DNA of 64,000 bases from Legionella nautarum. GTDB taxonomy: Bacteria; Pseudomonadota; Gammaproteobacteria; Legionellales; Legionellaceae. The position numbers and the translations under genes are program-made. The stretch covers positions 166,686 through 230,685 of the forward strand of contig NZ_LNYO01000013.1 in assembly GCF_001467895.1 (NCBI RefSeq). Reading direction: 5' to 3'. The notes beneath the pieces were generated by a model that was not told the origin of the DNA, did not search any database, and was given only the letters and a program-made list of their open reading frames with translations. Of the stretch, positions 53,766 to 62,937 are shown in pieces (within the stretch, counting starts at the first letter, position 1; each line of letters begins with the position of its first letter).

Positions 53766-54956
53766 ATGCAGGTTATGTTAAAAAATACGTTGGCTGTTTT
53801 TCTCTTGCTCTTTTCCACTCTAGGTTGGAGTCAAGATTTATCTTCGTGGTTTAGTAAAGGCGAAAATAATCAAATTAAACTGCGAGTCGATTTATTTTTA
53901 TCCTCTACCTGCCCGCATTGCCAAAAAGCCGATGCTTTCTTTCATAGCATTGAAGCCCAGACCCCCTGGCTTGATATTCACCGTTATATAATTAATAAAG
54001 ACAAAACTGCCCTAGATACTTTTCATCAAGACTTACAACAACTCGATATCGACGATTATGCTGTTCCCGCCATCTTTTTTTGCAATTCACGCTGGATTGG
54101 CTTTGATGAAACAGGTATTACAGGACAAAATCTATTAAAGGGCTTGAATTATTGCCATCAACAGATTAGTCAACAGGGAACTCTTGAGCCTGAGACCGTT
54201 AGTTTATTGGAACAGTTATCTAATGCGAGTTGGTTTAATGCCAATATGACTAGCAAGCCATCCTTGGCGCTGTTTACTCTAACAATGGCATTAACTGACG
54301 CATTCAGTCCTTGCTCACTGTTTGTTTTTTTTGCCTTATTTTCTTTTCTCTGGTTACATAAAGAACCCAAAGAGATGATTGGCTTTACCGTCTTGTTTTT
54401 ACTGGCTTTAATGATTGTTCATCATTTTCAACAAGATCACACAATATTTTTCTATCAAATTCTCAATTCATTACGCATTTTTGCCCTGCTAATTGGTTTA
54501 GGCTTAATCGTCTATATGTTAATTATTTATTCAAGAGGAAGCAGCGCTCATCCTAATTTTTCGATTCCCATCTTGGTTTTTTTAACGGCAGCTATAACTC
54601 AAGCTTATCAGCAAAATTGTATTCCTAATTTTGGTTTGGTCTATCAACAATGGCTCGATTCGCAAAGATTACCGACCTTGCAAGGAGAAATAGTTGAGAT
54701 AATTTATCATTTCATTTACGTTATTCCGCTGGCTATTTTTGCAGCTTTATTTATCTATTTCCGTGAGCATCAAAAACTACAAAAAATTGCTCCACTTTTA
54801 ACACATACCGCTTGGTTTTTATTACTCATTCTTGGTGTTTTTCTTGTTGTTTTGCCAGAGGGACTTTCCTCATTTGGTCTTTCATTAGGAGCACTTGGTT
54901 TATCGCTGTTAACAGGATGGTTAACAATAAGAAAATCTTCACGGTTAAATCGATGA
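53766..54956 (+). CDS. periplasmic thioredoxin-like domain fused to a CcdA/DsbD-like membrane domain
   Basis: 396 residues. After a signal or anchor segment (TLAVFLLLFSTLGWS), residues ~40-150 form a thioredoxin-like domain with the redox motif CPHC in LFLSSTCPHCQKADAFF and the cis-Pro context DDYAVPAIFF. From ~180, six or so transmembrane helices follow, with Cys in DAFSPCSLFVFF and QQNCIPNFG, which recall the paired membrane cysteines of CcdA/DsbD. It may relay electrons from the cytosol to a periplasmic dithiol within one chain. The stop overlaps the CDGSH gene start. Confidence 0.7.
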   Translation: MQVMLKNTLAVFLLLFSTLGWSQDLSSWFSKGENNQIKLRVDLFLSSTCPHCQKADAFFHSIEAQTPWLDIHRYIINKDKTALDTFHQDLQQLDIDDYAVPAIFFCNSRWIGFDETGITGQNLLKGLNYCHQQISQQGTLEPETVSLLEQLSNASWFNANMTSKPSLALFTLTMALTDAFSPCSLFVFFALFSFLWLHKEPKEMIGFTVLFLLALMIVHHFQQDHTIFFYQILNSLRIFALLIGLGLIVYMLIIYSRGSSAHPNFSIPILVFLTAAITQAYQQNCIPNFGLVYQQWLDSQRLPTLQGEIVEIIYHFIYVIPLAIFAALFIYFREHQKLQKIAPLLTHTAWFLLLILGVFLVVLPEGLSSFGLSLGALGLSLLTGWLTIRKSSRLNR

Positions 54957-55222
54957 AAAATACAGACTCACCACCTAATTTATTTCCCATTGCCTATGAC
55001 GTTGAAGAGGGTAAAACTTATTATTGGTGTAGTTGTGGGAAAAGCAAAACACAACCTTTTTGTGACCGAAGTGATTGTGGTGATAAAGCAGTGGCCTATC
55101 ATGCTGAACTCACTGAAACTCTGTTTTTTTGTGGTTGCAAACTAACAAAAGATCCTCCCTTATGCGACGGCTCACATGCCCAGCTACTTTTTGATTATTT
55201 AAAGAATAAATCAAAGAAATAA
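54953..55222 (+). CDS. CDGSH-type iron-sulfur protein (two clusters)
   Basis: 89 residues from the ATG at 54953, which overlaps the stop of the upstream gene (ATGA); an upstream extension in this frame is only the shadow of that gene. Two CDGSH-like modules bind [2Fe-2S] each: CSCGKSKTQPFCDRS (about 29-43), where the final ligand His is not obvious, and CGCKLTKDPPLCDGSH (about 64-79), with canonical C-x-C...C-D-G-S-H. Bacterial tandem types are cytosolic and poorly understood. Coupling to the thiol-relay protein suggests a shared redox task. Confidence 0.85.
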   Translation: MKNTDSPPNLFPIAYDVEEGKTYYWCSCGKSKTQPFCDRSDCGDKAVAYHAELTETLFFCGCKLTKDPPLCDGSHAQLLFDYLKNKSKK

Positions 55223-55235
55223 CTGTATGACCCAG

Positions 55236-55354
55236 GACTTGTTCGGCGTTGTTTACTTAAATCAAATCGTATATCTCCCGATTTGTTGGTGTTGTTTGCT
55301 TAAATCAAATCGTATATCCCCGGATTTGTTTGGCGTTGTTTGCTTAAATTGATC
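55236..55354. repeat. tandem 43-44-bp repeats, about 2.7 copies
   Basis: GTTGTTTRCTTAAATCAAAT recurs at 55248 and 55291, and a third diverged copy begins at 55335; each is preceded by GACTTGTT or GATTTGTT and followed by CGTATATC in the first two. There are no unique spacers. It lies between the CDGSH gene and lipA. Confidence 0.75.
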
Positions 55355-55706
55355 CGTTCGGGCTCTGAGTTATCTCCACGAAATTAAATAGACTGTTTAG
55401 ATCAATGCTCTTTTTGTTTATCCCGTTCGCACTGAGGAAGCGCGCAGCGCTGTCTCGAAGTGTGTCCCAAAAGCTCCCCCCTTCGAGAGCCTCAGGGCAG
55501 CCTTCGGGACTCACGCCATGCGCGTGCTTCTCAGGCTGAATTGAATTAATACACATTCCTTGGATACTTCAGCCTGAACTGATTAAGCAACAACAGGTAA
55601 GTTTGGTTGAAAAATACACGCATTTACACTAGGTTTTTTTGGAATTAACTTGATCTCCCCTGGCTGATTTGGGATTATCAGTGCATTAAGTATTATCGGT
55701 ACTACT
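55355..55706. other. extragenic repeat debris upstream of lipA
   Basis: No credible gene. A GC-rich block (55430-55540) carries CACTGAGGAAGCGCGCAGCG and TTCGAGAGCCTCAGG, related to the arms of the 47050-47171 inverted repeat. TCAGGCTGAA (55531-55540) is complementary to TTCAGCCTGA (55568-55577). An A/T-rich 100 bp next to lipA presumably holds its promoter. Confidence 0.5.
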
Positions 55707-56690
55707 ATGAGTAAATTAATAGATATTCCTGTAGTGATTGAAAGCGGGCACAAATACAAAACTGCACAGGGCGTGATTGCCATCAAAGACGGTGTAAAAT
55801 CAACCGACGTTCCCTCCGAACGTTTGCCAAAACCAAAATGGTTGCGCATCGTCAACCAGACAACGGCAGCATACAGCCAAGTCAAAGAACAAGTAAGCAA
55901 ACATCGTTTAGCAACGGTTTGCGAGGAAGCTAAATGCCCTAATATTGCTGAATGTTGGTCGCATGGTACTGCAACCATTATGCTGATGGGCGCCGTTTGT
56001 ACACGTGCCTGTCGTTTTTGTTCGGTCGATACTGGTAACCCCCACGGTTGGCTAGATGCTCAAGAACCTGAAAATACTGCTAACACCGTAGCCTTAATGA
56101 ATCTTGATTATGTGGTTCTGACATCGGTGAATCGCGATGATTTAACCGATGGTGGCGCGAAGCATTATGCAGATACGGTTCGCGCAATTAAAGCGCGCTG
56201 TCCCAAAACTAAAATAGAGGCTCTAACGCCAGATTTTCAAGGGGTAGAAAAAGATATTACTACGCTTTTAGATAGCGGAGTCGATGTTTTTGCCCAAAAT
56301 GTAGAAACAGTAGAGCGCTTAACTCACCCCGTACGTGATAATCGCGCAGGTTATTGGCAAACACTGAAGGTTCTAGCCTTTGCTAAACGTTACCGTCCGG
56401 ATGTTTTAACCAAAACTAGTTTAATGTTGGGGCTAGGTGAAACCGATGAAGAAATCATTAAGACTATGGACGAGCTAAGAGCACAAAATGTTGACATTTT
56501 GACTCTAGGACAATATCTCCAGCCAACTAAAAACCATCTACCTGTTGCACGTTATGTAACGCCAGAAACTTTTGTCGAATTACGCGAAATTGGCTTACAA
56601 AAAGGCTTTTTTGAAGTAGCATCTGGTCCCTTAGTACGTTCAAGTTATCGTGCTGATCGGGTTTTCAAGCGAGATAACTTAGGTTTGTAA
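55707..56690 (+). CDS. lipA: lipoyl synthase
   Basis: 327 residues, a radical-SAM enzyme with two [4Fe-4S] sites. The auxiliary cluster motif is [12 protein letters not shown] (about 72-83) and the radical-SAM motif is CTRACRFC (about 99-106). It inserts two sulfurs into octanoyl groups on lipoyl domains. The long N-terminal extension ([19 protein letters not shown]) is common in proteobacteria. lipB is not adjacent. manC starts 14 bp downstream and may share the transcript. Confidence 0.96.
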   Translation: MSKLIDIPVVIESGHKYKTAQGVIAIKDGVKSTDVPSERLPKPKWLRIVNQTTAAYSQVKEQVSKHRLATVCEEAKCPNIAECWSHGTATIMLMGAVCTRACRFCSVDTGNPHGWLDAQEPENTANTVALMNLDYVVLTSVNRDDLTDGGAKHYADTVRAIKARCPKTKIEALTPDFQGVEKDITTLLDSGVDVFAQNVETVERLTHPVRDNRAGYWQTLKVLAFAKRYRPDVLTKTSLMLGLGETDEEIIKTMDELRAQNVDILTLGQYLQPTKNHLPVARYVTPETFVELREIGLQKGFFEVASGPLVRSSYRADRVFKRDNLGL

Positions 56691-56704
56691 AGGAAAAATA
56701 ATCA

Positions 56705-58123
56705 ATGCGTTTAATACCAACAATTTTATGTGGTGGTGCTGGATCAAGGCTCTGGCCCGTTTCTCGAGAATTACATCCGAAGCCTTTCATCCATTTAGCT
56801 GATGGACAGAGCTTATTACAAAAAACCTTTTTGCGTGGTGCTCATTTACCAGGTGTGAAAGAGATTTTAACGGTAACGAATCGTGATTTATTTTTTAAAA
56901 CCACTGATGAGTATCGTGAAACCGATCAAACTGGATTAACATTGTCTTACATTTTAGAGCCTTTCGGCCGCAATACTGCAGCCGCTATCATCGGCGCTGC
57001 ATTGCAAATTAAGCGTTCTTTTCAAGATGAAGAAGCGCTCATGCTTGTATTACCTGCTGATCATCTCATTACAGATCAAACAGCTTTTGCCCGGGCTATT
57101 GCAGAAGCAACTAAACTGGCCCAGCAAGGTAAGCTTGTTACTTTTGGAATTCAGCCTACCGCTCCTGAAACCGGTTATGGCTACATTGAAGCAGAAGGCA
57201 ATCAAGTACTGCGATTTGTAGAAAAACCCAGTTTAGAGAAAGCGCAAGAATATCTAGAGTCAGGGCGTTTTCTGTGGAATTCGGGCATGTTTTGTTTTAG
57301 TGTCAAAACCTTATTGCAGGAAGTAGAACTTTGTTGCCCAAATATTCTTGCTGCCACTAAAGCTTGCATCGACGCTTCAGATACTGCGACAGGTAAAGAT
57401 TTTATGCAGCTTGAACTTGATGCTGAAGCCTTTAGTTTAGTGCCAGAAGATTCTATCGACTATGCGCTAATTGAAAAATCTAAACAAGTTGCCGTCGTCC
57501 CTTGTCAGATCGGCTGGAGCGATATTGGATCTTGGAGTTCTTTGGGTGAGTTAATTCAATCAGATAATAAAGGTAATCGCATCGAAGGTGAAACCTTATT
57601 GCATGAAGTTAAGAACTGTTATATTCGAGGAAAAGATCGCTTAATTGCCGCTGTGGGCATTGAAGATCTCTTCATTATCGATACTGCTGACGCTCTTTTA
57701 GTTGCAGATAAAGCACGTGCCCAGGATATTAAAACCATCTATACCCAATTAAAAAAACAAGGCCATGATGCTCATAAATTACACCGTACTGTCCATCGAC
57801 CCTGGGGAACCTATACAGTACTAGAAGAGGGCGCACGTTTTAAAATTAAACGAATTGAAGTGCGACCTGGGGCCAGCCTTAGCTTGCAAATGCATTACCA
57901 TCGCAATGAGCATTGGATTGTTGTAAGTGGAATGGCTAAAGTGGTCAATGGCGACAAAGAGCTGTTTGTGAATACCAATGAATCGACGTATGTGCCTGCG
58001 GGGCATAAACATCGTTTAGAAAACCCCGGACTGACCAATCTGGTTATGATCGAAGTACAGAGTGGCGAGTACATGGGTGAAGATGATATCGTCCGTTTTG
58101 AAGACGTATACGGCCGCGCTTAA
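56705..58123 (+). CDS. manC: mannose-1-phosphate guanylyltransferase/mannose-6-phosphate isomerase
   Basis: 472 residues, a bifunctional type II PMI/GMP. The nucleotidyltransferase N-domain starts with the signature CGGAGSRLWPVSRELHPKPF (9-28) and has FVEKPSLEKAQEYL. The cupin C-domain (about 355-472) has RPWGTYTVLEEG and QMHYHRNEHWIVVSG with the metal-binding His and Glu. It makes GDP-mannose for LPS or capsule sugars. AAAGGAAA before the ATG supports the start. It opens the polysaccharide block. Confidence 0.95.
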   Translation: MRLIPTILCGGAGSRLWPVSRELHPKPFIHLADGQSLLQKTFLRGAHLPGVKEILTVTNRDLFFKTTDEYRETDQTGLTLSYILEPFGRNTAAAIIGAALQIKRSFQDEEALMLVLPADHLITDQTAFARAIAEATKLAQQGKLVTFGIQPTAPETGYGYIEAEGNQVLRFVEKPSLEKAQEYLESGRFLWNSGMFCFSVKTLLQEVELCCPNILAATKACIDASDTATGKDFMQLELDAEAFSLVPEDSIDYALIEKSKQVAVVPCQIGWSDIGSWSSLGELIQSDNKGNRIEGETLLHEVKNCYIRGKDRLIAAVGIEDLFIIDTADALLVADKARAQDIKTIYTQLKKQGHDAHKLHRTVHRPWGTYTVLEEGARFKIKRIEVRPGASLSLQMHYHRNEHWIVVSGMAKVVNGDKELFVNTNESTYVPAGHKHRLENPGLTNLVMIEVQSGEYMGEDDIVRFEDVYGRA

Positions 58124-58132
58124 GCACAGATG

Positions 58133-58160
58133 GTAGGTTGAGCCAAATGTCTCAGCCTAC
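58133..58160. terminator. bidirectional hairpin between manC and POT transporter
   Basis: GTAGGTTGAG (58133-58142) pairs with CTCAGCCTAC (58151-58160), one G-T/mismatch position, between convergent genes. It resembles the 18935 hairpin. The transporter stop codon is at its right edge. Confidence 0.6.
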
Positions 58161-59683
58161 ACTAAACTAATCCCTTTTTTAGCCAATTTAAGCTGTAGCC
58201 AAAAAGCGAGGGCGACCATCATAAGTCCTAGCCCAAAAGTATAAGCCCCGATAATAAAATAATAATGCTGGTAGATTGCCAAACTTTCTATCGCTGAATG
58301 TAAATTGTTTGGAAGGGCAACATAACCTGCTAAGCGACCTGAAATAGTATTTGATAGAGAGGCTGCCAAATACCATACACCCATTGCAAAAGCGATCCCT
58401 TCGCTAGCGCAATAAAGACCGATCATACTTAAGCCAATCGCAGAAACCCATAACTCGGCAAGTGTAATTAATATATAAGTAAGGCCAATATAATTACCAT
58501 TCACATAACCATTATTGGCCTGTGTACAAGCAAAGGCCATTAGAAGCAGTGCACAGCCTGCTAATAAGGTTCCCGAGGCAAATTGGTAGGGAATAGTAAA
58601 ACGAGGAAATAAACGATAAAAACGTGGTAATTGGGTGCCAATCACAATAATCAGTAGGGGATTTAGAAGCTGGTATTGAGCGGGTGACAGGCTTAGGCCA
58701 AAAAGTTGTAAATTAGAGTTATTTTTTGCAAATAACACTAAAGTCGTATTCATTTGGTTATAAATAATAAAAAAAATAACCGCCTCAATAATTAAGAATA
58801 AGGCGACCAATTGTTTTGATCGAGTTGCCCCCCTAAGCTTCAAAGTAGCCAAGAAAAACCAAAAAATTCCGACTACGCAACCCACTCCAACGATGATACC
58901 TGCCAGATAAACATAAGAGTAAGCAAAAAGGGTAAAACAATAAATTCCTAAAATGTAGAAGATGAGCTGGGCTTTATTTTTAAACGATAGACGAAGCTTA
59001 TCTTTCCCCCAAATGGCATTATTGTAAATTGAATAGCGTTTGGCAAAATTAAGAGCAGCTATCGATTTACCAACGAAAGTAAGTGTCAATACAGATAAAG
59101 GACCATAGCGACTATCTAGCAGAGCGGGGGAAATAATAGTCGCTAGCAGGCCGCCAATATTAATTGCCATATAATAAAAGGTCATCGCCGATTTTGCTTT
59201 AACTGCATCGTCTGAATAGATGTGCGAAACCATGGATGAGGTAGTACCCATTAACAGCGAATTTGTTGCGGGTAAAAGTGCATAAGCGGCAATAAATAGT
59301 TTATCCCCATAAGATTCAAGCGTATAACCGCTTAACATCACCAATAAATACGTTAAAGCAACTAAAAGACTGCCCAGCAAAATTGCTCGTCGGACACCTA
59401 ATATTTTGTCTGCCATAAATCCGCCAAGAACTGGCATGAGATAGCCCGTTGCTTGGCTGACCCCTATAAAGGCATAAGCAGTTTTTTGATCATAGCCTAA
59501 GCCATGCATAAAGAGGGGACGTGTTAAAAAGAGAATTAAGATGGTATTCAGCGCATAAGATGCAAACTGACTCCAGAAGGTAATCATGACAATATTGTTG
59601 GTTTGCAACTGTCGAAGATCCCAACGAGGCAGGTAATTTTTAATTGTTTGATAAACCACCAGGCGATCTCCTTGCAAAGGCAT
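58157..59683 (-). CDS. POT/PTR-family proton-coupled peptide transporter
   Basis: 508 residues with twelve to fourteen transmembrane helices. The POT signature is seen in SYALNTILILFLTRPLF and GGFMADKILGVRRAIL (helix 2-3 loop), FYYMAINIGGLLATII (helix 5) and NQMNTTLVLFAKNN (helix 7). It imports di- and tripeptides with protons, fitting an amino-acid-based diet. The start context is weak. It is convergent with manC, and a methyltransferase gene lies 37 bp upstream on the same strand. Confidence 0.92.
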   Translation of the reverse strand: MPLQGDRLVVYQTIKNYLPRWDLRQLQTNNIVMITFWSQFASYALNTILILFLTRPLFMHGLGYDQKTAYAFIGVSQATGYLMPVLGGFMADKILGVRRAILLGSLLVALTYLLVMLSGYTLESYGDKLFIAAYALLPATNSLLMGTTSSMVSHIYSDDAVKAKSAMTFYYMAINIGGLLATIISPALLDSRYGPLSVLTLTFVGKSIAALNFAKRYSIYNNAIWGKDKLRLSFKNKAQLIFYILGIYCFTLFAYSYVYLAGIIVGVGCVVGIFWFFLATLKLRGATRSKQLVALFLIIEAVIFFIIYNQMNTTLVLFAKNNSNLQLFGLSLSPAQYQLLNPLLIIVIGTQLPRFYRLFPRFTIPYQFASGTLLAGCALLLMAFACTQANNGYVNGNYIGLTYILITLAELWVSAIGLSMIGLYCASEGIAFAMGVWYLAASLSNTISGRLAGYVALPNNLHSAIESLAIYQHYYFIIGAYTFGLGLMMVALAFWLQLKLAKKGISLV

Positions 59684-59720
59684 AGGCGTCTTTCACTGAA
59701 AATGGAGTGGTATTTATATC

Positions 59721-60539
59721 TTATTTTTTAGCCAAGACGACGTCAATAATATGCGTGTCATGGTAAGGAAAGGTAAAAATCTGACCAAAAAGGCGTTTTA
59801 AACGCTGGATCAAAAAATTCTTTGGCAGCATGCGCATAGAGATACTATTTAAAAACCAGGTGCCATCGATGCCGAATTCGGCAAGTTCATCGATATTTTG
59901 TATGGTGACCGGAATCTCTAAACGCTGGTGCTCAATCACTTTAAATTTGTGCTGCGCAAAGATATTCATTAATTCTTCTTGGCCAGAAGCAACAGTGGTA
60001 TTTTTTACCATCGCTTTGTAATAGTGACCGACCACGCTACTTAAAATAGTCCCTTCAGAAATAAATTTGGCTAAATGTTGTTGAGCGACAGGGAAGGATT
60101 CATAAGTCGTGGTGATGAGAGAAAAATGACCATTTGCGCGAGTTAGAAGATTAGCTTCATGAAACAAGGTATGAATAGGGATATAAGCATTAATAAAATG
60201 AGCAAGCACTAAATCCTGACTATGGTGAGGAAGATAGTGACTGGCTTCTGTTGCACTCGCTTCGATGGTTGTTAATGGGATTAGCTTACGCGCATAGCTT
60301 AGCATTTCTTGCGAAATATCAATTCCAGTAAAATTGGCTTCGGGCATGTAAGGTTTGAGTTTTTCTAAAAAAACACCGTTACCAACACCAAAATCTAGTA
60401 CTTTATAATTGGGTCTTAAACCTAGATGATGTTTTCTAATCTGTTCTATTGCAACGAGATGGCTTTTACTGATTGAGCCAAACCGATCTGCAGTAGCATA
60501 ATGTCCCGCAATTTCGTTATACATGGCCTTTAAGGACAT
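59721..60539 (-). CDS. class I SAM-dependent methyltransferase
   Basis: 272 residues from the ATG at 60539, chosen because GGAAGG lies just before it; the frame opens at 60590. The SAM motif is YKVLDFGVGNGVFLEKL (about 45-60) followed by FTGIDISQEML and LVLAHFINAYIP, the UbiE/Methyltransf_11 pattern. The C-terminal ~100 residues are specific and without recognised motif. Substrate unknown; nearness to polysaccharide genes could mean sugar or lipid methylation, but pairing with the peptide transporter gene is equally likely. Confidence 0.85.
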   Translation of the reverse strand: MSLKAMYNEIAGHYATADRFGSISKSHLVAIEQIRKHHLGLRPNYKVLDFGVGNGVFLEKLKPYMPEANFTGIDISQEMLSYARKLIPLTTIEASATEASHYLPHHSQDLVLAHFINAYIPIHTLFHEANLLTRANGHFSLITTTYESFPVAQQHLAKFISEGTILSSVVGHYYKAMVKNTTVASGQEELMNIFAQHKFKVIEHQRLEIPVTIQNIDELAEFGIDGTWFLNSISMRMLPKNFLIQRLKRLFGQIFTFPYHDTHIIDVVLAKK

Positions 60540-60590
60540 GTAGCCTTCCGATTTATGAACATCAGAACAGTATATCTCCAATTGACCCAA

Positions 60591-60896
60591 TTATGCGAAT
60601 TTTCTTTCATTGAGTCATTGTAACTCCTTCATGTCATTCCGAAACTGAACTATCTCATGTTTTTTGAGCGTCAATTTGGATTAATTATTCTCATTAAGCT
60701 TTAATTTTCACCCTATCAAAGGGGCGCGATACTCAATTAGGAATGAATCCTGGCCTTCGAAGGGATTACAACCACTTCATTAAGGTATGCTAGAACCAAA
60801 TTTCCAACACAGTTTCTACAGTTATTGTTTTGTGAAAAATAATGATATTATCCAGCCAGCCTAGTTGGATTAACCCTAAAATGAGGAGCGTTTAGA
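60591..60896. other. intergenic region between divergent methyltransferase and wzz
   Basis: About 300 bp of AT-rich DNA with no coding frame of note. Promoters for both divergent genes must be here; TTGTTT (60825) with an AT-rich stretch about 17 bp later (AATGATATTAT) is a candidate sigma-70 promoter for wzz. I see no JUMPstart/ops sequence. Confidence 0.4.
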
Positions 60897-61967
60897 GTGG
60901 AAGGGCAGCAATTAAAGGAAGCACGCATTAATAATGAAATGACCTTGATTGATTTTCTACAAGCGATATGGAAGCAAAAATTATTAATCACTCTGTCAAC
61001 CACTCTGGGTTTATTTTTAGGATTTGCCTGTATTTTGCTCGCTAGCCCTGTTTATGAGGCAGTAAGCTTCATCTCTCCACCCTCTCAGGGTGATATTGCC
61101 GCACTTAATCAGGGGCGATTAAGGTCCAAAAAATCGCTGTTGAATCCCTATGAAGTAAAAGAAGTTTATGACATTTTTACTAAAGAGCTCCAAGCTGAAT
61201 CAACGAAAAGACTGTTTTTTAACAGGGTTTTTTTGCCTTCAATGAAAAATAAAACAGCGCTATCTCAGGCTAAACTTTATGCGAATTTTTCCAAATCATT
61301 AAAGATTAAAGAAATCAAATCGTTGCCAAATAGCTTCACAACCCCTCCTTCGAATTATATTGTTGCTATTCAGGGAAGGTCTCCCGAGCAAGATGCTGAA
61401 TGGGTAACAAAATACATCGCTTTAGCTAAGCAAAAAGCGCTTGAGGGCATCTTAACGGATATAGATCATCAACATAAAAATGTCATGCGCGAGCTAGGGA
61501 AACAAATCGATTCAATTCGAGAAGTAGCAAATAGTCAGCGTCTTGATCGGGTCCAGCAGTTGAAAGAAGCCATTAAAGTTGCGCAAGCCGTCGGGGTTAA
61601 AGGAAATTCTATTTCGAGAATAATAACCGATGCCTCAGCGGCCAATGATCCCAGTTTAATGTATTTGCGCGGTAGCGTTGCTTTGCAGGCAGAGTTAACT
61701 AATATCGAAAATAGAGTGTCTTCAGATGCCTTTGCACCTTCAGGGCTTAAATTGCGCGAAACACAAGCCATGCTTGAGCTGTATAAAAAAATCACAATTA
61801 ATCCAGCTAAAGTGATGCTGTTTAAACAAGACGGAGAGGTTATTATTCCTGATTTACCGATTGCCCCTCATAAAAAATTAGTTTTAATTTTAGCCTTGTT
61901 TGCAGGATTTTTTACGGGAGTTATTTGGGTGCTCACTCGAAGATCGCTAACTCTTATTTTTAAATAA
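60897..61967 (+). CDS. wzz: Wzz-family polysaccharide chain-length determinant
   Basis: 356 residues starting with GTG, with GAGGAGC at good spacing. Transmembrane helices near 30-52 (LLITLSTTLGLFLGFACILL) and 325-347 (LVLILALFAGFFTGVIWVLT) flank a large periplasmic part with coiled-coil stretches around 190-225, the Wzz layout. The Pro-rich segment before the second helix (IPDLPIAPHKKLVL) is typical. It sets O-antigen chain length with the Wzy polymerase. It begins the rightward LPS gene run. Confidence 0.9.
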   Translation: MEGQQLKEARINNEMTLIDFLQAIWKQKLLITLSTTLGLFLGFACILLASPVYEAVSFISPPSQGDIAALNQGRLRSKKSLLNPYEVKEVYDIFTKELQAESTKRLFFNRVFLPSMKNKTALSQAKLYANFSKSLKIKEIKSLPNSFTTPPSNYIVAIQGRSPEQDAEWVTKYIALAKQKALEGILTDIDHQHKNVMRELGKQIDSIREVANSQRLDRVQQLKEAIKVAQAVGVKGNSISRIITDASAANDPSLMYLRGSVALQAELTNIENRVSSDAFAPSGLKLRETQAMLELYKKITINPAKVMLFKQDGEVIIPDLPIAPHKKLVLILALFAGFFTGVIWVLTRRSLTLIFK

Positions 61968-61994
61968 GAGTCTAGCTAATGGGTGCATTTAACA

Positions 61995-62894
61995 ATGAAA
62001 ATTCTTCTTTTTGGAAAAAATGGCCAGTTAGGATGGGAGTTACAGCGCGCTTTATCCCCGCTTGGTGAATTAATTGCCCTTGATCGTTATGGTGATGGGG
62101 TGCTTTGTGGTGATTTGACTCATTTAGATGGCCTTGCCCAAACCATTCGTAGCGTCGCACCTGATGTGGTGGTTAATGCCGCCGCTTATACTGCTGTGGA
62201 CAAAGCTGAAACAGAAACGTCGCTAGCAAGTCTCATCAATTCTCAGGCCCCGCAAGTTTTAGCGCAAGAAGCGGCTGCTTTAGACGCTTGGCTGTTGCAT
62301 TACTCAACCGATTATGTGTTTGAGGGATGCGGTTCTAAACCTTGGGAAGAAAGCGATCCTACTAAACCAATTAATTATTATGGGCAAAGTAAATTAGAGG
62401 GAGAAAAAGCAATTCAGGAATCAGGTTGCAAGCATTTAATTTTTCGTACAAGTTGGGTTTATGGCTATCAGGGTAATAATTTTGTCAAAACGATTCTGCG
62501 CTTAGCGCAGGAGCGAGAGGTCCTTAACATCGTTGCTGATCAAATTGGTGCACCCACGGGCGCGGATTTACTTGCCGATATCAGCGCACAGAGTTTGAGT
62601 ACTGCTTTCATAAACGCTGAATTAGGTGGGTTATATCATTTGGCGCCTTGTGGGGAAATTTCCTGGTATGATTATGCCAATTTTATAGTCAATACTGCAC
62701 GAACTTTTGGGCAAAGTTTTTTAGTCAAAGCGATTAATCCCGTTCAGAGCAGTGATTATAAGACAGCAGCAAAGCGGCCATTTAATTCAAGATTAGCAAC
62801 TGCAAAATTAGCGCAGAATTTTTCTTTGAATCTGCCTCATTGGGAGCCGGGGGTGGTAAGAATGCTTAAAGGAATTTTAGGAAATATACAATGA
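61995..62894 (+). CDS. rmlD: dTDP-4-dehydrorhamnose reductase
   Basis: 299 residues from the ATG at 61995; a GTG at 61983 is possible. Rossmann motif LLFGKNGQLGWEL near the N-terminus, VVNAAAYTAVDKAE, YSTDYVFEG, and the catalytic YYGQSKLEGE (Tyr-x3-Lys). It reduces dTDP-4-keto-L-rhamnose to dTDP-L-rhamnose. The next gene carries the epimerase that makes its substrate. rmlA and rmlB are not in the window. Confidence 0.93.
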   Translation: MKILLFGKNGQLGWELQRALSPLGELIALDRYGDGVLCGDLTHLDGLAQTIRSVAPDVVVNAAAYTAVDKAETETSLASLINSQAPQVLAQEAAALDAWLLHYSTDYVFEGCGSKPWEESDPTKPINYYGQSKLEGEKAIQESGCKHLIFRTSWVYGYQGNNFVKTILRLAQEREVLNIVADQIGAPTGADLLADISAQSLSTAFINAELGGLYHLAPCGEISWYDYANFIVNTARTFGQSFLVKAINPVQSSDYKTAAKRPFNSRLATAKLAQNFSLNLPHWEPGVVRMLKGILGNIQ

Positions 62895-62937
62895 AGATTT
62901 GCCCAATATTTCTTAAGCAATCGATGGGAGTGTATGC

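Noticed and set aside
54812-54952. N-terminal extension of the CDGSH protein
   Set aside because: It is the alternative frame of the upstream membrane protein; the overlapping ATG at 54953 gives the normal family length.
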